A stretch of 64,000 nt of DNA from an uncultured Bacteroidales bacterium (GTDB lineage Bacteria > Bacteroidota > Bacteroidia > Bacteroidales > UBA932). The stretch's first letter is position 1, and each line of letters starts with the position of its first letter. Of the stretch, positions 22,550 to 31,604 are shown one piece after another. Where the stretch lies: contig URCV01000002.1 of assembly GCA_900546445.1 (NCBI GenBank), positions 1 through 64,000 on the forward strand, written 5' to 3'. A model generated the notes under the pieces. That model searched no databases, was not told where the DNA came from, and saw nothing but the letters and a program-made list of their open reading frames with translations. The translations under genes were made by a program, and so were the position numbers.

Positions 22550-24289
22550 CTAGCTTCCGATTTCCGACAGTTCGAGCCATCTCATCTCCTTGAGGTCCTG
22601 CTCATCCTTGAGGGTCTGGTACTCCTGCGACGCCGCCTGCAGCTCTTCGTATCCGGCAGTTCCTCCGTTCATAAGGGCTTCCAGCGCACTGAGCCTGCCT
22701 TCTATTTCGGCCAATTCCGCCTCGAGCGCCTCCATCTCCCGCTTTTCCTTGAAGCTCAATTTGCGCGCCCTCTCCGTCTTCGGTGGGGCGACTTGTTTGG
22801 GAGCGGTGGCGGCCGAATTGGCCTTCTGCTCACTTAGGTAGTCCTTTAGGAATGAGCGGTATTCGGTGTAGCTTCCTATGAAATCCTTAAGCACTCCGTC
22901 TCCGCAGAACACGAACAGGTGGCTTACGAGCCTGTCCAGGAAATGTCTGTCGTGGGACACGATGATGAGCGTGCCCTCGAATTTGAGCAGGTACTCCTCG
23001 AGTATGTTCAGCGTCACGATGTCCAGGTCGTTAGTAGGCTCGTCGAGAATGAGCAGGTTAGGGTTCTGCATTAGTATGGTAAGCAGGTAGAGCCTTCTTT
23101 TTTCGCCGCCCGAGAGCTTGCTGACCTTGGTGGAAAGCATATCGTGCGGAAAGAGGAATTGGTTTAGAAGTCGGGTGTCCGGCACTATCTCCAGCACCGT
23201 CTCGTCCTCGTCGAAGGCCATTCCGCTCTGACGGTAGTATCCTATTTTCAGCGACTCTCCGCGCTCGATGCTTCCGGTCAGTGTGCCCCCTTCGGTGTCG
23301 GCTCCGGTCAGAAGCCCGAGGAAGGTGCTCTTGCCGGCGCCATTGGCCCCGACTATTCCGACCCTCTCGAAGCGCTGAAAGTTATAGGTAAAGTCGCGAA
23401 GGTAGCACTTGTCGTCGTAGAAGAAGGACAGGTGCTTGCAGTCGATGATTTTATTCCCGAGACGGCTTCCCTTGCCCAGTTCGTCCATCGAAATCTGCTG
23501 CTGGACATATACTTGCTCGCTGCGGTCCTTCAAATCCCAAAAGGCCTGCTTGCGATACTTGGCCTTTCCGCTCCTCGCACAGGGCGTGGCGTGCATCCAC
23601 TCCAGCTCGCGACGCAGGATGTTTCGCACCTTGTCGGTTTCTGCGTTATAGTTCGTGATGCGCTCGTCGCGCTTGGTAAGGTAGTTCTCGTAGTCGCCCT
23701 TGTAGATGTAGATGGCTCCGTGGTCGAGCTCCATTATGGTGTTGCATACCCTGTCGAGAAAGTACCTGTCGTGGGTTACCATAAAGAGAGTGCAGCGTGA
23801 GCGCTTCAGGTAGGATTCCAAGTATTCTATGGCGTCGAGGTCGAGGTGGTTCGTCGGCTCGTCCATTATCAGGAAGTCGGCGTCGCGGGCGAGAAGCTGA
23901 GTGAGGGCCACCCTCTTCACTTCGCCTCCGGAAAGCTCACTCATCTTCTGCTCCGGCTTGAGGTGAAACTCGTCGAGGATCTTACGCGCCCTAAGTTCGT
24001 ATTCGAAGTCGTCTTGCGGGAAGATTTGCTCGGCTATCGTGTTTTCGGGCTCGTAGTCGAACTCTTGCTTTAGAAAAGCTATGCGGACTTCCTTAAGGAA
24101 GCGAATGCTTCCTCCCGAGTCGGATTTGTCTTCGCCCGCGAGAATGCGCATAAGCGAGGTCTTACCCGTGCCGTTAGGCGCGATGAGTGCTATCTTGTCG
24201 CCTTCGTTTATGTTAAAGGCGATGTTTTCGAAAAGGACCTTGGGTCCGTATGATTTAGAAATGTTCTCTACTTGAAGAAATGACGGCAT
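22550..24289 (-). CDS. uup: ABC-F family ATPase, Uup type
   Basis: The 579-residue protein has two ABC ATPase domains and no membrane part. The first has the P-loop APNGTGKTS at ~36-44 with LSGGEVKR and LIMDEPTNHLDLDAIEYLE; the second has GANGAGKST near 313 with LSGGEKRR and LILDEPTNDLDIVTLNILEE. A C-terminal coiled coil from KLSFKEKREMEALEAELAEI to the end is the DNA/ribosome-binding tail of the Uup subgroup. ABC-F proteins act on ribosomes; Uup also affects transposon excision and damage tolerance in E. coli. A 27-bp piece of its coiled-coil coding region is repeated at 22180. Confidence 0.85.
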   Translation of the reverse strand: MPSFLQVENISKSYGPKVLFENIAFNINEGDKIALIAPNGTGKTSLMRILAGEDKSDSGGSIRFLKEVRIAFLKQEFDYEPENTIAEQIFPQDDFEYELRARKILDEFHLKPEQKMSELSGGEVKRVALTQLLARDADFLIMDEPTNHLDLDAIEYLESYLKRSRCTLFMVTHDRYFLDRVCNTIMELDHGAIYIYKGDYENYLTKRDERITNYNAETDKVRNILRRELEWMHATPCARSGKAKYRKQAFWDLKDRSEQVYVQQQISMDELGKGSRLGNKIIDCKHLSFFYDDKCYLRDFTYNFQRFERVGIVGANGAGKSTFLGLLTGADTEGGTLTGSIERGESLKIGYYRQSGMAFDEDETVLEIVPDTRLLNQFLFPHDMLSTKVSKLSGGEKRRLYLLTILMQNPNLLILDEPTNDLDIVTLNILEEYLLKFEGTLIIVSHDRHFLDRLVSHLFVFCGDGVLKDFIGSYTEYRSFLKDYLSEQKANSAATAPKQVAPPKTERARKLSFKEKREMEALEAELAEIEGRLSALEALMNGGTAGYEELQAASQEYQTLKDEQDLKEMRWLELSEIGS

Positions 24290-24466
24290 AGGCGCGAAAT
24301 TACTAAATTTTCGTCAAGTAAGCGTTAAAAAAATAAGTTGGTAAAGATTTATGATGGATTTTCGAGGATAGATTTCTTTTAGAAGAAGGAGTGTGCTGGA
24401 CGCACACGACTGATGAGAAAAGGAATATAGACCGAAAAGACGCAAAAAGATTATCAAGTTATTTTC

Positions 24467-24482
24467 TTAATGATTACTAAAT
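24467..24482 (+). repeat. 16-bp direct repeat, left copy, flanking the nucleoside kinase
   Basis: TTAATGATTACTAAAT occurs here and again at 25562-25577, on either side of the kinase gene. See the right copy. Confidence 0.45.
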
Positions 24483-24558
24483 TCTACTATAAGATTCAAA
24501 AGGGAGGGTCGGCACATCTTTTGATGATATTCGAGGCGTTTTTTACACTATATATAAT

Positions 24559-25554
24559 ATGACGAAAATTGAGGCAGCGATACAGGAGTATGCCGACTGG
24601 TGCTCGGCAATCGGAGTCGATACGCTCGAAAAACTCCGTAATGTAACGGAATCGGGAAGAATCATCCCCTTGATAAACCTTTGCGAGGCTCGGCAAGAGA
24701 GAAAATACGCCGAGATAGCTAATCAGATATACTGGAAGAGAGACGATTGCCGGATAGTTATGATGTCCGGCCCTTCTTCGAGCGGCAAGACCTCGTCTTC
24801 GCTTCGAATCGCCCAGCAGTGTCGTGTGTTGGGACTCACCCCGAAGGTAATAGAACTCGACAACTACTTCGTGGACAGGGAAAAGACCCCTCGCACAGAA
24901 AGCGGCGAGTACGATTTCGAGGCGCTTGGAGCCATGGATATAGCCTTTCTGGGAGAGCAGCTCGAAGCCCTGCTGAGAGGCGAGGAAATCGACCTCCCGA
25001 GGTTTGACTTCGTGAACGGCACTCGCAAGTTCGACGGGCGTAAGATGAAGCTCGTAAAGGGCGACATCCTCTTTATGGAGGGCATACACGCGCTCGACCC
25101 GGCACTTACCCCTACCATCGACACTGCCAAGTTCTTCAAGATATACATTTCTGCCTTGTCGGCACTGTCCGGCGGGCAAGAGGTGCACAATTCCACCACC
25201 GACAAGAGACTTCTGCGTCGAATCGTCAGGGACAACCGCACGCGCGGCATCTGTCCGGAAGAGACCATTATGCGTTGGCCGAACGTGCGCGAGGGCGAAT
25301 TCAAATACATCTTCCCTTACGAAGAGAATGCCGACGTGGTCTTCAACTCTTCTACCCTGTACGACCTGCCGGTGCTCAAGCGATACGCACAGCCTCTGCT
25401 CGAGAAAATCGACCCGTCATCGCCTGCCTACGATAAGGCCAAGTCCCTTATGGATTTCCTCTCGCTGATAATAGCGCTGGACGATGAGCAGATCGCTGCC
25501 ATCCCGCCTACCTCGATAATGAGGGAGTTCATCGGAGGCCAGATGCTCTATTAA
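24559..25554 (+). CDS. Uridine kinase-like nucleoside kinase (short form)
   Basis: The 331-residue protein carries the P-loop SGPSSSGKTSSS at ~70-81, then VIELDNYFVDREKTPR and DILFMEGIHALDPALT, which match the uridine/cytidine kinase and phosphoribulokinase family that phosphorylates nucleosides. The usual Bacteroidales protein of this type is ~550 residues with a threonyl-tRNA synthetase-like (TGS/SAD-type) N-terminal part; that part is absent here, leaving only ~65 residues before the P-loop. Starts at an ATG after an AT-rich stretch. It is single, flanked by 16-bp direct repeats. Confidence 0.83.
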   Translation: MTKIEAAIQEYADWCSAIGVDTLEKLRNVTESGRIIPLINLCEARQERKYAEIANQIYWKRDDCRIVMMSGPSSSGKTSSSLRIAQQCRVLGLTPKVIELDNYFVDREKTPRTESGEYDFEALGAMDIAFLGEQLEALLRGEEIDLPRFDFVNGTRKFDGRKMKLVKGDILFMEGIHALDPALTPTIDTAKFFKIYISALSALSGGQEVHNSTTDKRLLRRIVRDNRTRGICPEETIMRWPNVREGEFKYIFPYEENADVVFNSSTLYDLPVLKRYAQPLLEKIDPSSPAYDKAKSLMDFLSLIIALDDEQIAAIPPTSIMREFIGGQMLY

Positions 25555-25561
25555 GTTTTTT

Positions 25562-25577
25562 TTAATGATTACTAAAT
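25562..25577 (+). repeat. 16-bp direct repeat, right copy, flanking the nucleoside kinase
   Basis: Exact second copy of TTAATGATTACTAAAT, 8 bases after the kinase stop codon. The region is AT-rich, so coincidence is possible, but an exact match so placed around one gene is worth recording. Confidence 0.45.
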
Positions 25578-25649
25578 GCCAATTTGTCAGTGCCCCGCCC
25601 GGTGGCAAAGCTTTTGAGGAAATATACCATGTTTTAAACAGAATGGATT

Positions 25650-26207
25650 ATGAGTAAAGATAAAATAAAGGCTGAAGAAGCCGAACAGGTTGAAAACAAG
25701 GAAGTTGAACCAGAAGCCAGGAAGGACGGAAAGGTAGAGAAGGAAGGGAAGAAGGAAGACGCTAAGATTAAGGAGCTTACTGACAAATTGTCTAAGGAGC
25801 ACGACGACTACATCCGTCTTATGGCTGAGTTTGAAACTTTCCGCAGACGCAGCGCCGAAGAGCGGTTGACTATGGTTTCCACGGCGGCGGCAGATACCAT
25901 TAAGGGACTGCTTCCTACGCTTGACGACTGCAAGAGAGCGCTGGAGATTCTCGACAAATCATCCGACGAAAGCGCTAAGGAAGGAACTCGCCTTATCTAC
26001 GACAGCCTTCTCAAATACCTAAAGAGTAAGGGTCTGGAGGAGATAGAGGCTAAGGGAAAGGAATTCGACGTCGATTTTCATGACGCCGTAACCAAGTTCC
26101 CGGCACCATCCGAAGATATGAAAGGAAAGGTCATAGATGTGATTCAGACAGGATATTTACTTAACGGAAAAGTGCTCCGTTATGCGAAAGTAGTAGTAGG
26201 AGAGTAG
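25650..26207 (+). CDS. grpE: Nucleotide exchange factor GrpE
   Basis: The 185-residue cytosolic co-chaperone releases ADP from DnaK. It has a charged, disordered and Lys/Glu-rich first ~45 residues, a long coiled coil with YIRLMAEFETFRRRSAEER, and the C-terminal beta domain with HDAVTKFPAPSEDMKG and GYLLNGKVLRYAKVVV, the family signature. It precedes dnaJ by 4 bases, so the two are one transcript; dnaK is not in the window. Confidence 0.96.
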   Translation: MSKDKIKAEEAEQVENKEVEPEARKDGKVEKEGKKEDAKIKELTDKLSKEHDDYIRLMAEFETFRRRSAEERLTMVSTAAADTIKGLLPTLDDCKRALEILDKSSDESAKEGTRLIYDSLLKYLKSKGLEEIEAKGKEFDVDFHDAVTKFPAPSEDMKGKVIDVIQTGYLLNGKVLRYAKVVVGE

Positions 26208-26211
26208 TTTT

Positions 26212-27387
26212 ATGGCAGATAAGAGAGATTACTATGAGGTGCTCGGGCTCGACAAGAGCGCCTCTGAAGACGATATCAAGCAGGCCTATAGAAAGGCTGC
26301 GCTTAAATGGCACCCGGATCGCTGGGTAAGCGGTACCGACGAGGAGAAAAAGACCGCGGAAGAGAAATTCAAGGAAGCTTCCGAGGCTTATTCCGTACTT
26401 AGCGATAAGGACAAGAAGGCCAAATACGACCAATTCGGCTTCGCCGGAGTGGACGGAGGCGCCGGACAGGACTGGAGTCACGGTTTCGGAAACCTTAACG
26501 ATATTCTTAACAATATATTCGGCGGTGCCTTCGGTGGCGGCGGATTCTCAGGATTCAGCGGATTCGGTTTCGGTGGAAATTCCCAGGAGAAGAGAGTCGT
26601 TCGCGGACGCGACATCCGTACCCGTGTCTATTTGACGCTCGAGGAGATCGCAAGCGGATGCGTTAAGGAAGTGACCATCGAGAGAATGAGGCCTTGCCCT
26701 GACTGTAATGGTCGCGGTGCGGTGAATTCTGCCGATGTGAAGACCTGTCCTACCTGTAAGGGAGAGGGCCAAGTGTCACACGTGACTAATTCTTTCTTCG
26801 GAAGGAGCGTCTCCTATTCGGTATGTCCGCAGTGTAAGGGTACCGGTAAGGTAATTACGAATCCTTGTCGCAAATGTGGCGGAAGCGGACTCGTAAGGGT
26901 TAAGGAAAAAGTAAGCGTACGTATCCCGGCCGGAGTGGAAAGCGGAATGCAGCTCACTCTTCGTGGCGAAGGACATAGCGCACCTAATGGTGGCGTTAAC
27001 GGCGACTTGCTGGTAGTAATAGAGCAGCTTGAACACGCGAAACTAAAGCGTGAGGGCGATAATCTGTTCTATACCAGAGTTATATCCATCGCCGATGCGG
27101 TACTTGGCTGTGAGATTATGATTCCTTGTCTGGACGGAGACTATAAGATGAAACTATCTGCAGGAACCCAGAGCGGTTACGTGGAAAAACTTCGCGGTAA
27201 GGGTATGCCATCCGTGAACGGATACGGAAAGGGCGATTTGTACGTGAAGATTCTCGTTTGGATTCCACGCAAGCTTAATAAGGATAACAAGCAGTTGTTC
27301 GAATCCTTGAGGGCCAGCGGCGAGGCGGATCCGGCTCCAAGCAGGGATGATAAGGCATTGTTTGAAAAAGAATCGAAGTATTTTTAA
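26212..27387 (+). CDS. dnaJ: Chaperone protein DnaJ
   Basis: The 391-residue protein is a full type I DnaJ: J domain at 1-75 with HPDR and the Bacteroidota-type insertion WVSGTDEEKK, a Gly/Phe-rich linker at ~80-120, four zinc repeats (CPDCNGRG, CPTCKGEG, CPQCKGTG, CRKCGGSG) at ~161-225, and the substrate-binding C-terminal domains. It stimulates DnaK ATPase and binds unfolded chains. Second gene of the grpE-dnaJ operon. Confidence 0.97.
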   Translation: MADKRDYYEVLGLDKSASEDDIKQAYRKAALKWHPDRWVSGTDEEKKTAEEKFKEASEAYSVLSDKDKKAKYDQFGFAGVDGGAGQDWSHGFGNLNDILNNIFGGAFGGGGFSGFSGFGFGGNSQEKRVVRGRDIRTRVYLTLEEIASGCVKEVTIERMRPCPDCNGRGAVNSADVKTCPTCKGEGQVSHVTNSFFGRSVSYSVCPQCKGTGKVITNPCRKCGGSGLVRVKEKVSVRIPAGVESGMQLTLRGEGHSAPNGGVNGDLLVVIEQLEHAKLKREGDNLFYTRVISIADAVLGCEIMIPCLDGDYKMKLSAGTQSGYVEKLRGKGMPSVNGYGKGDLYVKILVWIPRKLNKDNKQLFESLRASGEADPAPSRDDKALFEKESKYF

Positions 27388-27393
27388 AAAATA

Positions 27394-27425
27394 TTTTGCA
27401 GATTAAACAATTCTTACTATATTTG
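27394..27425 (+). promoter_or_regulatory. Promoter of rplS and tRNA-Arg
   Basis: TTTTG (27394-27398), 19-base spacer, TATATTTG (27418-27425): one of the best matches to the Bacteroidota consensus in the window. It begins 7 bases after dnaJ and gives a leader of about 65 bases. Confidence 0.75.
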
Positions 27426-27494
27426 CAGTCCCAATTCGCAGCCTCTCGTTGAACGGTTCGGCGATGCTGCATATAAAAATTGTTTTTTGATATT

Positions 27495-27863
27495 ATGGAT
27501 GCAATTAAAATCGTAGAACAGGCATTTGCGCAGAATAAGGCTGCACAGTACCCGGAGTTCAAAGCTGGTGATACCATCACCGTAGTATATAAGGTAAAGG
27601 AAGGCGATAAAGAGCGTCTTCAGAAATTCAGAGGCGTAGTTATTCAGATTTCAGGTGCTACCCCATTTACCAGAACTTTCACAGTTCGTAAGGTAGCAAG
27701 CGGTGTAGGTGTTGAGAGAATTTTCCCTTACGAGTCACCATTCATTGACAGCATTGAACTTAATAAGGTAGGTAAAGTTCGTCGCGCACGCATCTTCTAT
27801 CTCCGTGATCTTGCCGGTAAGAAGGCTCGTATCCGTGAGAAGAGAGCAGCTTCTACGAAGTAA
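27495..27863 (+). CDS. rplS: 50S ribosomal protein L19
   Basis: A 122-residue protein of the large subunit located at the 30S/50S interface. FKAGDTITVVYKVKEGDKER, QKFRGVVIQISG and KVGKVRRARIFYLRDL are the family motifs and the length is typical. I use the ATG at 27495, since the five residues of the longer frame are untypical. Codon use is strongly biased. The tRNA-Arg gene begins 7 bases after the stop codon, so the two are probably made from one transcript. Confidence 0.97.
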   Translation: MDAIKIVEQAFAQNKAAQYPEFKAGDTITVVYKVKEGDKERLQKFRGVVIQISGATPFTRTFTVRKVASGVGVERIFPYESPFIDSIELNKVGKVRRARIFYLRDLAGKKARIREKRAASTK

Positions 27864-27869
27864 TATAAC

Positions 27870-27943
27870 GGCGCCTTAGCTCAGCTGAATAGAGCATTTG
27901 ACTACGGATCAAAAGGTCATAGGTTTGAATCCTATAGGCGTCA
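27870..27943 (+). tRNA. tRNA-Arg (anticodon ACG)
   Basis: Cloverleaf seen directly: acceptor GGCGCCT / AGGCGTC (one G-T), D arm GCTC...GAGC, anticodon stem TTTGA / TCAAA around the loop CTACGGA with anticodon ACG (CGN codons; the A is normally deaminated to inosine), and T arm ATAGG-TTTGAAT-CCTAT. Discriminator base A; CCA is not encoded. Lies directly behind rplS and before a terminator. Confidence 0.93.
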
Positions 27944-27949
27944 CACGAA

Positions 27950-27977
27950 GGCCACTTCACATCGAAGTGGTCTTTTT
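27950..27977 (+). terminator. Terminator of the rplS-tRNA-Arg unit
   Basis: Nine-bp stem GGCCACTTC / GAAGTGGTC (one G-T) with a five-base loop and five T, starting 6 bases after the tRNA. Confidence 0.8.
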
Positions 27978-28013
27978 GTGTTATATAGGGTATAATTTTC
28001 GTGGTAGAGATGG

Positions 28014-28925
28014 TTACATCTTCCTGTATTCAGACGGTGTCATACCGGTTTTCGTCTTGAAGAATCGATAGAACGTGGTCTGATTAGGGAAGTTTAGCTC
28101 GTAGACTATGCTCTTGATACTCATGTCGGAGTACTTGAGCAGGTTCTTGGCTTCGAGAATTACGAAGGAATCTATCCATTCGTGTGCAGATTTGCCACTT
28201 ACGGTCTTTATGAGTTTCGAAAGATACTTAGGCGTAAGGAACAGTTTGTCTGCATAGAAGGATAGATTTCTTTCTTTTGTATGGTAGTCCCTTACGAGTT
28301 TCAAGAAGTTCTCGAATACGGCCTTCGAACGAATGGAACCTTCGTCCTGATTCTTTATGGCCTCCGTGACCCTGTTTCCCCAGAGGGCTCCCATAAGATA
28401 GAAAATGGAAGAAATCAGCGACGTGACGGATTCCTTAGTGTTAGGGATTTTCAGCTCCGATATCTCGTTGATAAGCGATAGGTAGCTCTTGCACAGGTTC
28501 TTTTCCTGTTCGCTAAGTACCACGCTCGGGTTTTCGAGCAGGTGAAGGCTCTCGTCGTAGAGCTTGTTGAAGTCGAAACGCGTGCTCGACATCAAGTCCG
28601 AAGATATGGCCACTACTATAAAATGCACCATCTCCTTTTCCTCTTTGCTGATGTTTGCCACCCTTACTATGTTACCCGGTGTGTATAAGAAGAGAGAGTT
28701 CTCCCTAACCGAAAATCTCTTTAAGTTTATTTCCAACTCGAAATGGCCTTCGATGCAGAAGAATGCCAAATATCCCCTGAATCTGCAGGGATATTTCATA
28801 ATGTCCATCTCGGAGATGTAGCGCATCTCGGAGATGAAGAGGTCGTCTGACAATGTGTCATTGATGGAAGCCTGAGGGAATATAGCCCTCAGTTCCTTGA
28901 TGTTTAGTTCGCGTGACTGTTCCAT
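28014..28925 (-). CDS. AraC-family transcriptional regulator next to the efflux operon
   Basis: The 303-residue protein has an N-terminal cupin-like sensing half and a C-terminal AraC helix-turn-helix pair, with SFYADKLFLTPKYLSKLIK and LNFPNQTTFYRFFKTKTGMT, ending PSEYRKM. It is divergent from tolC across 169 bp and most likely regulates that efflux operon; this gene arrangement is frequent in Bacteroidales. Its inducer is unknown. It is a distant paralogue of the regulator at 218-1087. Confidence 0.88.
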   Translation of the reverse strand: MEQSRELNIKELRAIFPQASINDTLSDDLFISEMRYISEMDIMKYPCRFRGYLAFFCIEGHFELEINLKRFSVRENSLFLYTPGNIVRVANISKEEKEMVHFIVVAISSDLMSSTRFDFNKLYDESLHLLENPSVVLSEQEKNLCKSYLSLINEISELKIPNTKESVTSLISSIFYLMGALWGNRVTEAIKNQDEGSIRSKAVFENFLKLVRDYHTKERNLSFYADKLFLTPKYLSKLIKTVSGKSAHEWIDSFVILEAKNLLKYSDMSIKSIVYELNFPNQTTFYRFFKTKTGMTPSEYRKM

Positions 28926-29097
28926 ACCACATTTCCTTTATTTTTCACAAAACTACTCAAAAAACATTAAAAAGTCGCTTTTTTCTCCCTATTGTATATT
29001 TTTTGGTCGTTTTCGCTATACTAATATACTCCTATTTGGCGAGAAGTTTGAAAAAGTATAATGCCGTATTTTGAAAAATGATAAATAAAAATATATG

Positions 29098-30597
29098 ATG
29101 AAAAAAATTATTGCTTCTATCTCAGCCATCTTGGTGTGCGCGACTTCACTGAATGTCCGTGCACAGCAAGTTCTCACTCTGGACGAGTGCAAGCAGATGG
29201 CTATCGAAAACAACAACGCTCTCAAGACAGCGCAGCAGAAAATCGAGATTGCGAACTACGATAAGAAGATCGCCTTCGCAAACTATTTCCCTAAGGTCAG
29301 CGCGACCGGTACTTATATGTACTCTTCCGAGGACATCAAACTTATAAGTGACGAATCCGCCGACAAACTCCAGAACATGGGAACAGGCGTTCAGAATAAC
29401 ATTACCGATGTAATGACATCTCTTATGAGCGACCCTGCCGTAATCAGCAAATATCTCACTGACCCGGCTTTCCAGAAGATGGTGAACACTTTGAAGGGCG
29501 CAGACATCGCTACTCCTATTAATGCCATCGGTGCTCAGATCGCAGAGGCTATGACTCTGGATATGCAGAATACCACGGCAGCCATCGTTTCAGTTCAGCA
29601 GCCTATCTTTATGGGCGGTAAGATCGTGGCATCGAACGCTATGGCAGAATATGCGAAGCAATTGGCCGAAAGCCAATATGACCAGGAATACAGCCAGGTC
29701 ATCGTAGATATCGAGCAGGCTTATTGGCAGATAGTAAGCATCGCAGCGAAAAAACACCTTTCGGAGAACTATGCAGCTCTCCTGAAGCAGATGTCCGCAG
29801 ATGTGGACGCTCTCATCGCAGAGGGCTACGCTACTCCGTCCGATGCTCTTACCATTAAGGTAAAGGCTAACGAGGCCGATATGCTCTACACGAAGGCTAC
29901 GAACGGATTGGCACTGGCGAAGATGCTTCTTTGTAAGGAGATAGGCCTTCCTCTCGATAGCGAGATCGTCCTCGCAGACGAGAACTCGGAGGTCATCCCT
30001 ACACCGGAACTCACCGAAGTCCTCACCGACGAGCAGGTTTATGCTGCAAGACCGGAAATCAGAAGTCTCGATTTGGCTAAGAAGATATACGACCAGAAAG
30101 TAACCATCGCGCGTTCAGACGCACTCCCTAAAGTGGCTCTTAGTGCCAATTACGTCATAACTAATCCAAATGTGCTGAACGGATTTCAAAACAATTTCGG
30201 TGGATTTTTCACTGCCGGCGTGATGGTTTCTGTGCCGATTTGCCACGGAGGCGAGAATATTCACAAGACTAACAAGGCTAAGGCCGAGGCGGCGCTTACA
30301 CAATACAAGCTCGACGACGCTAAGGAGATGATTTCACTGCAGGTGGCACAGCTTCGCCAGCAGGAGAACGAGGCCTTCGAGAAACTTACCATGGCTCAGA
30401 GTAATCTGGCCAATGCCGAAGAGAATCTTCGCGTGGCCAATGCGGGCTGGAGCGAGGGTATGGTAGCATCGAGCGTGCTGCTTCAGGCTCAGACGGCTTG
30501 GCTTCAGGCTCATTCGGAATGCATAGAGACAGGAGTGGAACTCCAGATGTGCAGCGTACAACTTGCGAAAGCAGAAGGTAGAATAGTTAACGAATAA
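29098..30597 (+). CDS. TolC-family outer-membrane efflux channel
   Basis: The product is ~499 residues with a Sec signal peptide (MKKIIASISAILVCATSLNV, cut after VRAQ) and two outer-membrane-efflux (OEP) repeats made of long amphipathic helices, e.g. LTLDECKQMAIENNNALKT at the start of the mature protein, the typical opening of TolC homologues. It forms the trimeric exit duct. A second ATG three bases upstream (29095) is equally possible. First gene of a four-gene operon with the adaptor and two ABC-2 permeases. Confidence 0.92.
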   Translation: MKKIIASISAILVCATSLNVRAQQVLTLDECKQMAIENNNALKTAQQKIEIANYDKKIAFANYFPKVSATGTYMYSSEDIKLISDESADKLQNMGTGVQNNITDVMTSLMSDPAVISKYLTDPAFQKMVNTLKGADIATPINAIGAQIAEAMTLDMQNTTAAIVSVQQPIFMGGKIVASNAMAEYAKQLAESQYDQEYSQVIVDIEQAYWQIVSIAAKKHLSENYAALLKQMSADVDALIAEGYATPSDALTIKVKANEADMLYTKATNGLALAKMLLCKEIGLPLDSEIVLADENSEVIPTPELTEVLTDEQVYAARPEIRSLDLAKKIYDQKVTIARSDALPKVALSANYVITNPNVLNGFQNNFGGFFTAGVMVSVPICHGGENIHKTNKAKAEAALTQYKLDDAKEMISLQVAQLRQQENEAFEKLTMAQSNLANAEENLRVANAGWSEGMVASSVLLQAQTAWLQAHSECIETGVELQMCSVQLAKAEGRIVNE

Positions 30598-30614
30598 TAT
30601 AAAAAATAAATATC

Positions 30615-31604
30615 ATGGAAAATACACAGAAAAAAGGCAACCTTCTTTTAGGAATCATCGTTTTGGTTGCACTTATCGCAGCAGTTGCTGTTCTTGGAAT
30701 TATCTTCTCTAAACCTAAGGAGGCATTGGTAACCGGTGAAGCTCAGGCTGCCGAGTACAGAATCTCCGGAAAGGTCCCTGGACGTATTGAGGCTTTCTAT
30801 GCCGCTGAAGGTGACGTAGTTCGTAAGGGCGATACCCTCGTGCTCATCGACTCTCCTGATGTAAGGGCCAAATTGGCACAGGCCAATGCCGCATACAGCG
30901 CAGCAGTGGCTCAGCGCAACAAGGCTAACAAGGGTGCACGCGAAGAGGAAATCGCAGGTGCTTACGAACTTTACCAGAAGGCTCTCGTAGGAGAGGACAT
31001 CTGCAAGAAGACTCTCGACAGGGCTACCCGTCTGCACGAGCAGAACGTGATCAGCGACCAGAAGTTCGACGAGGCCAAGGCTCAGTACGATGCTGCAGTG
31101 GCTACGTCACAAGCTGCCAAGTCTCAGTACGACATGGCCGCAAAGGGTGCTCGCGAAGAGGATAAGGCTGCTGCCATCGCATTAGTGGACAAGGCTAACG
31201 GCGCAGTCATGGAGGTCAAGTCTTACCTTTCGGAGCTCAAGCTCACTTCTCCTGTCGACGGCGTCATCTCGGCTCGCTATCCTCATCAGGGAGAGCTCGT
31301 AGGTACTGGTTCACCTATTATGACGGTTACTGACCTTTCGGATATGTGGTTCACATTCAACATCCGCGAGGACAAGCTCCACAGCGTGAAGAATGGTACC
31401 GTGCTCAAGCTTAGCATCCCTGCACTTGACGGAAAGGTAATAGAGGCTCGCGTAAACTACATCGCAGTTCGTGAAAGCTACGCTACCTGGCGTGCAACTA
31501 ACGAGACCGGCGAGTATGATGCCAAGACATTCGAAGTTAGGGCCGTTCCTACGTCTCGCGTAGATGGACTTCGCCCAGGCATGACAGCTATTGTAGTTAA
31601 ATAA
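30615..31604 (+). CDS. HlyD-family membrane fusion protein
   Basis: A 329-residue periplasmic adaptor with a single N-terminal membrane helix (LLLGIIVLVALIAAVAVLGI at ~10-29), a biotinyl-lipoyl barrel-sandwich half starting GKVPGRIEAFYAAEGDVVRK, an Ala/Lys-rich helical hairpin at ~85-190 and the matching second half LTSPVDGVISARYPHQGEL. It links the inner-membrane pump to the TolC duct. The permease start codon overlaps its stop by one base. Confidence 0.93.
   Translation: MENTQKKGNLLLGIIVLVALIAAVAVLGIIFSKPKEALVTGEAQAAEYRISGKVPGRIEAFYAAEGDVVRKGDTLVLIDSPDVRAKLAQANAAYSAAVAQRNKANKGAREEEIAGAYELYQKALVGEDICKKTLDRATRLHEQNVISDQKFDEAKAQYDAAVATSQAAKSQYDMAAKGAREEDKAAAIALVDKANGAVMEVKSYLSELKLTSPVDGVISARYPHQGELVGTGSPIMTVTDLSDMWFTFNIREDKLHSVKNGTVLKLSIPALDGKVIEARVNYIAVRESYATWRATNETGEYDAKTFEVRAVPTSRVDGLRPGMTAIVVK

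Noticed and set aside
24395..24450. CTGATGAG followed by CGAAA next to a GTGTGC/GCACAC hairpin, resembling a hammerhead ribozyme core
   Set aside because: The bases between CTGATGA and GAAA do not form stem II, two extra bases separate the hairpin from the core, and no GUH cleavage site is in place.
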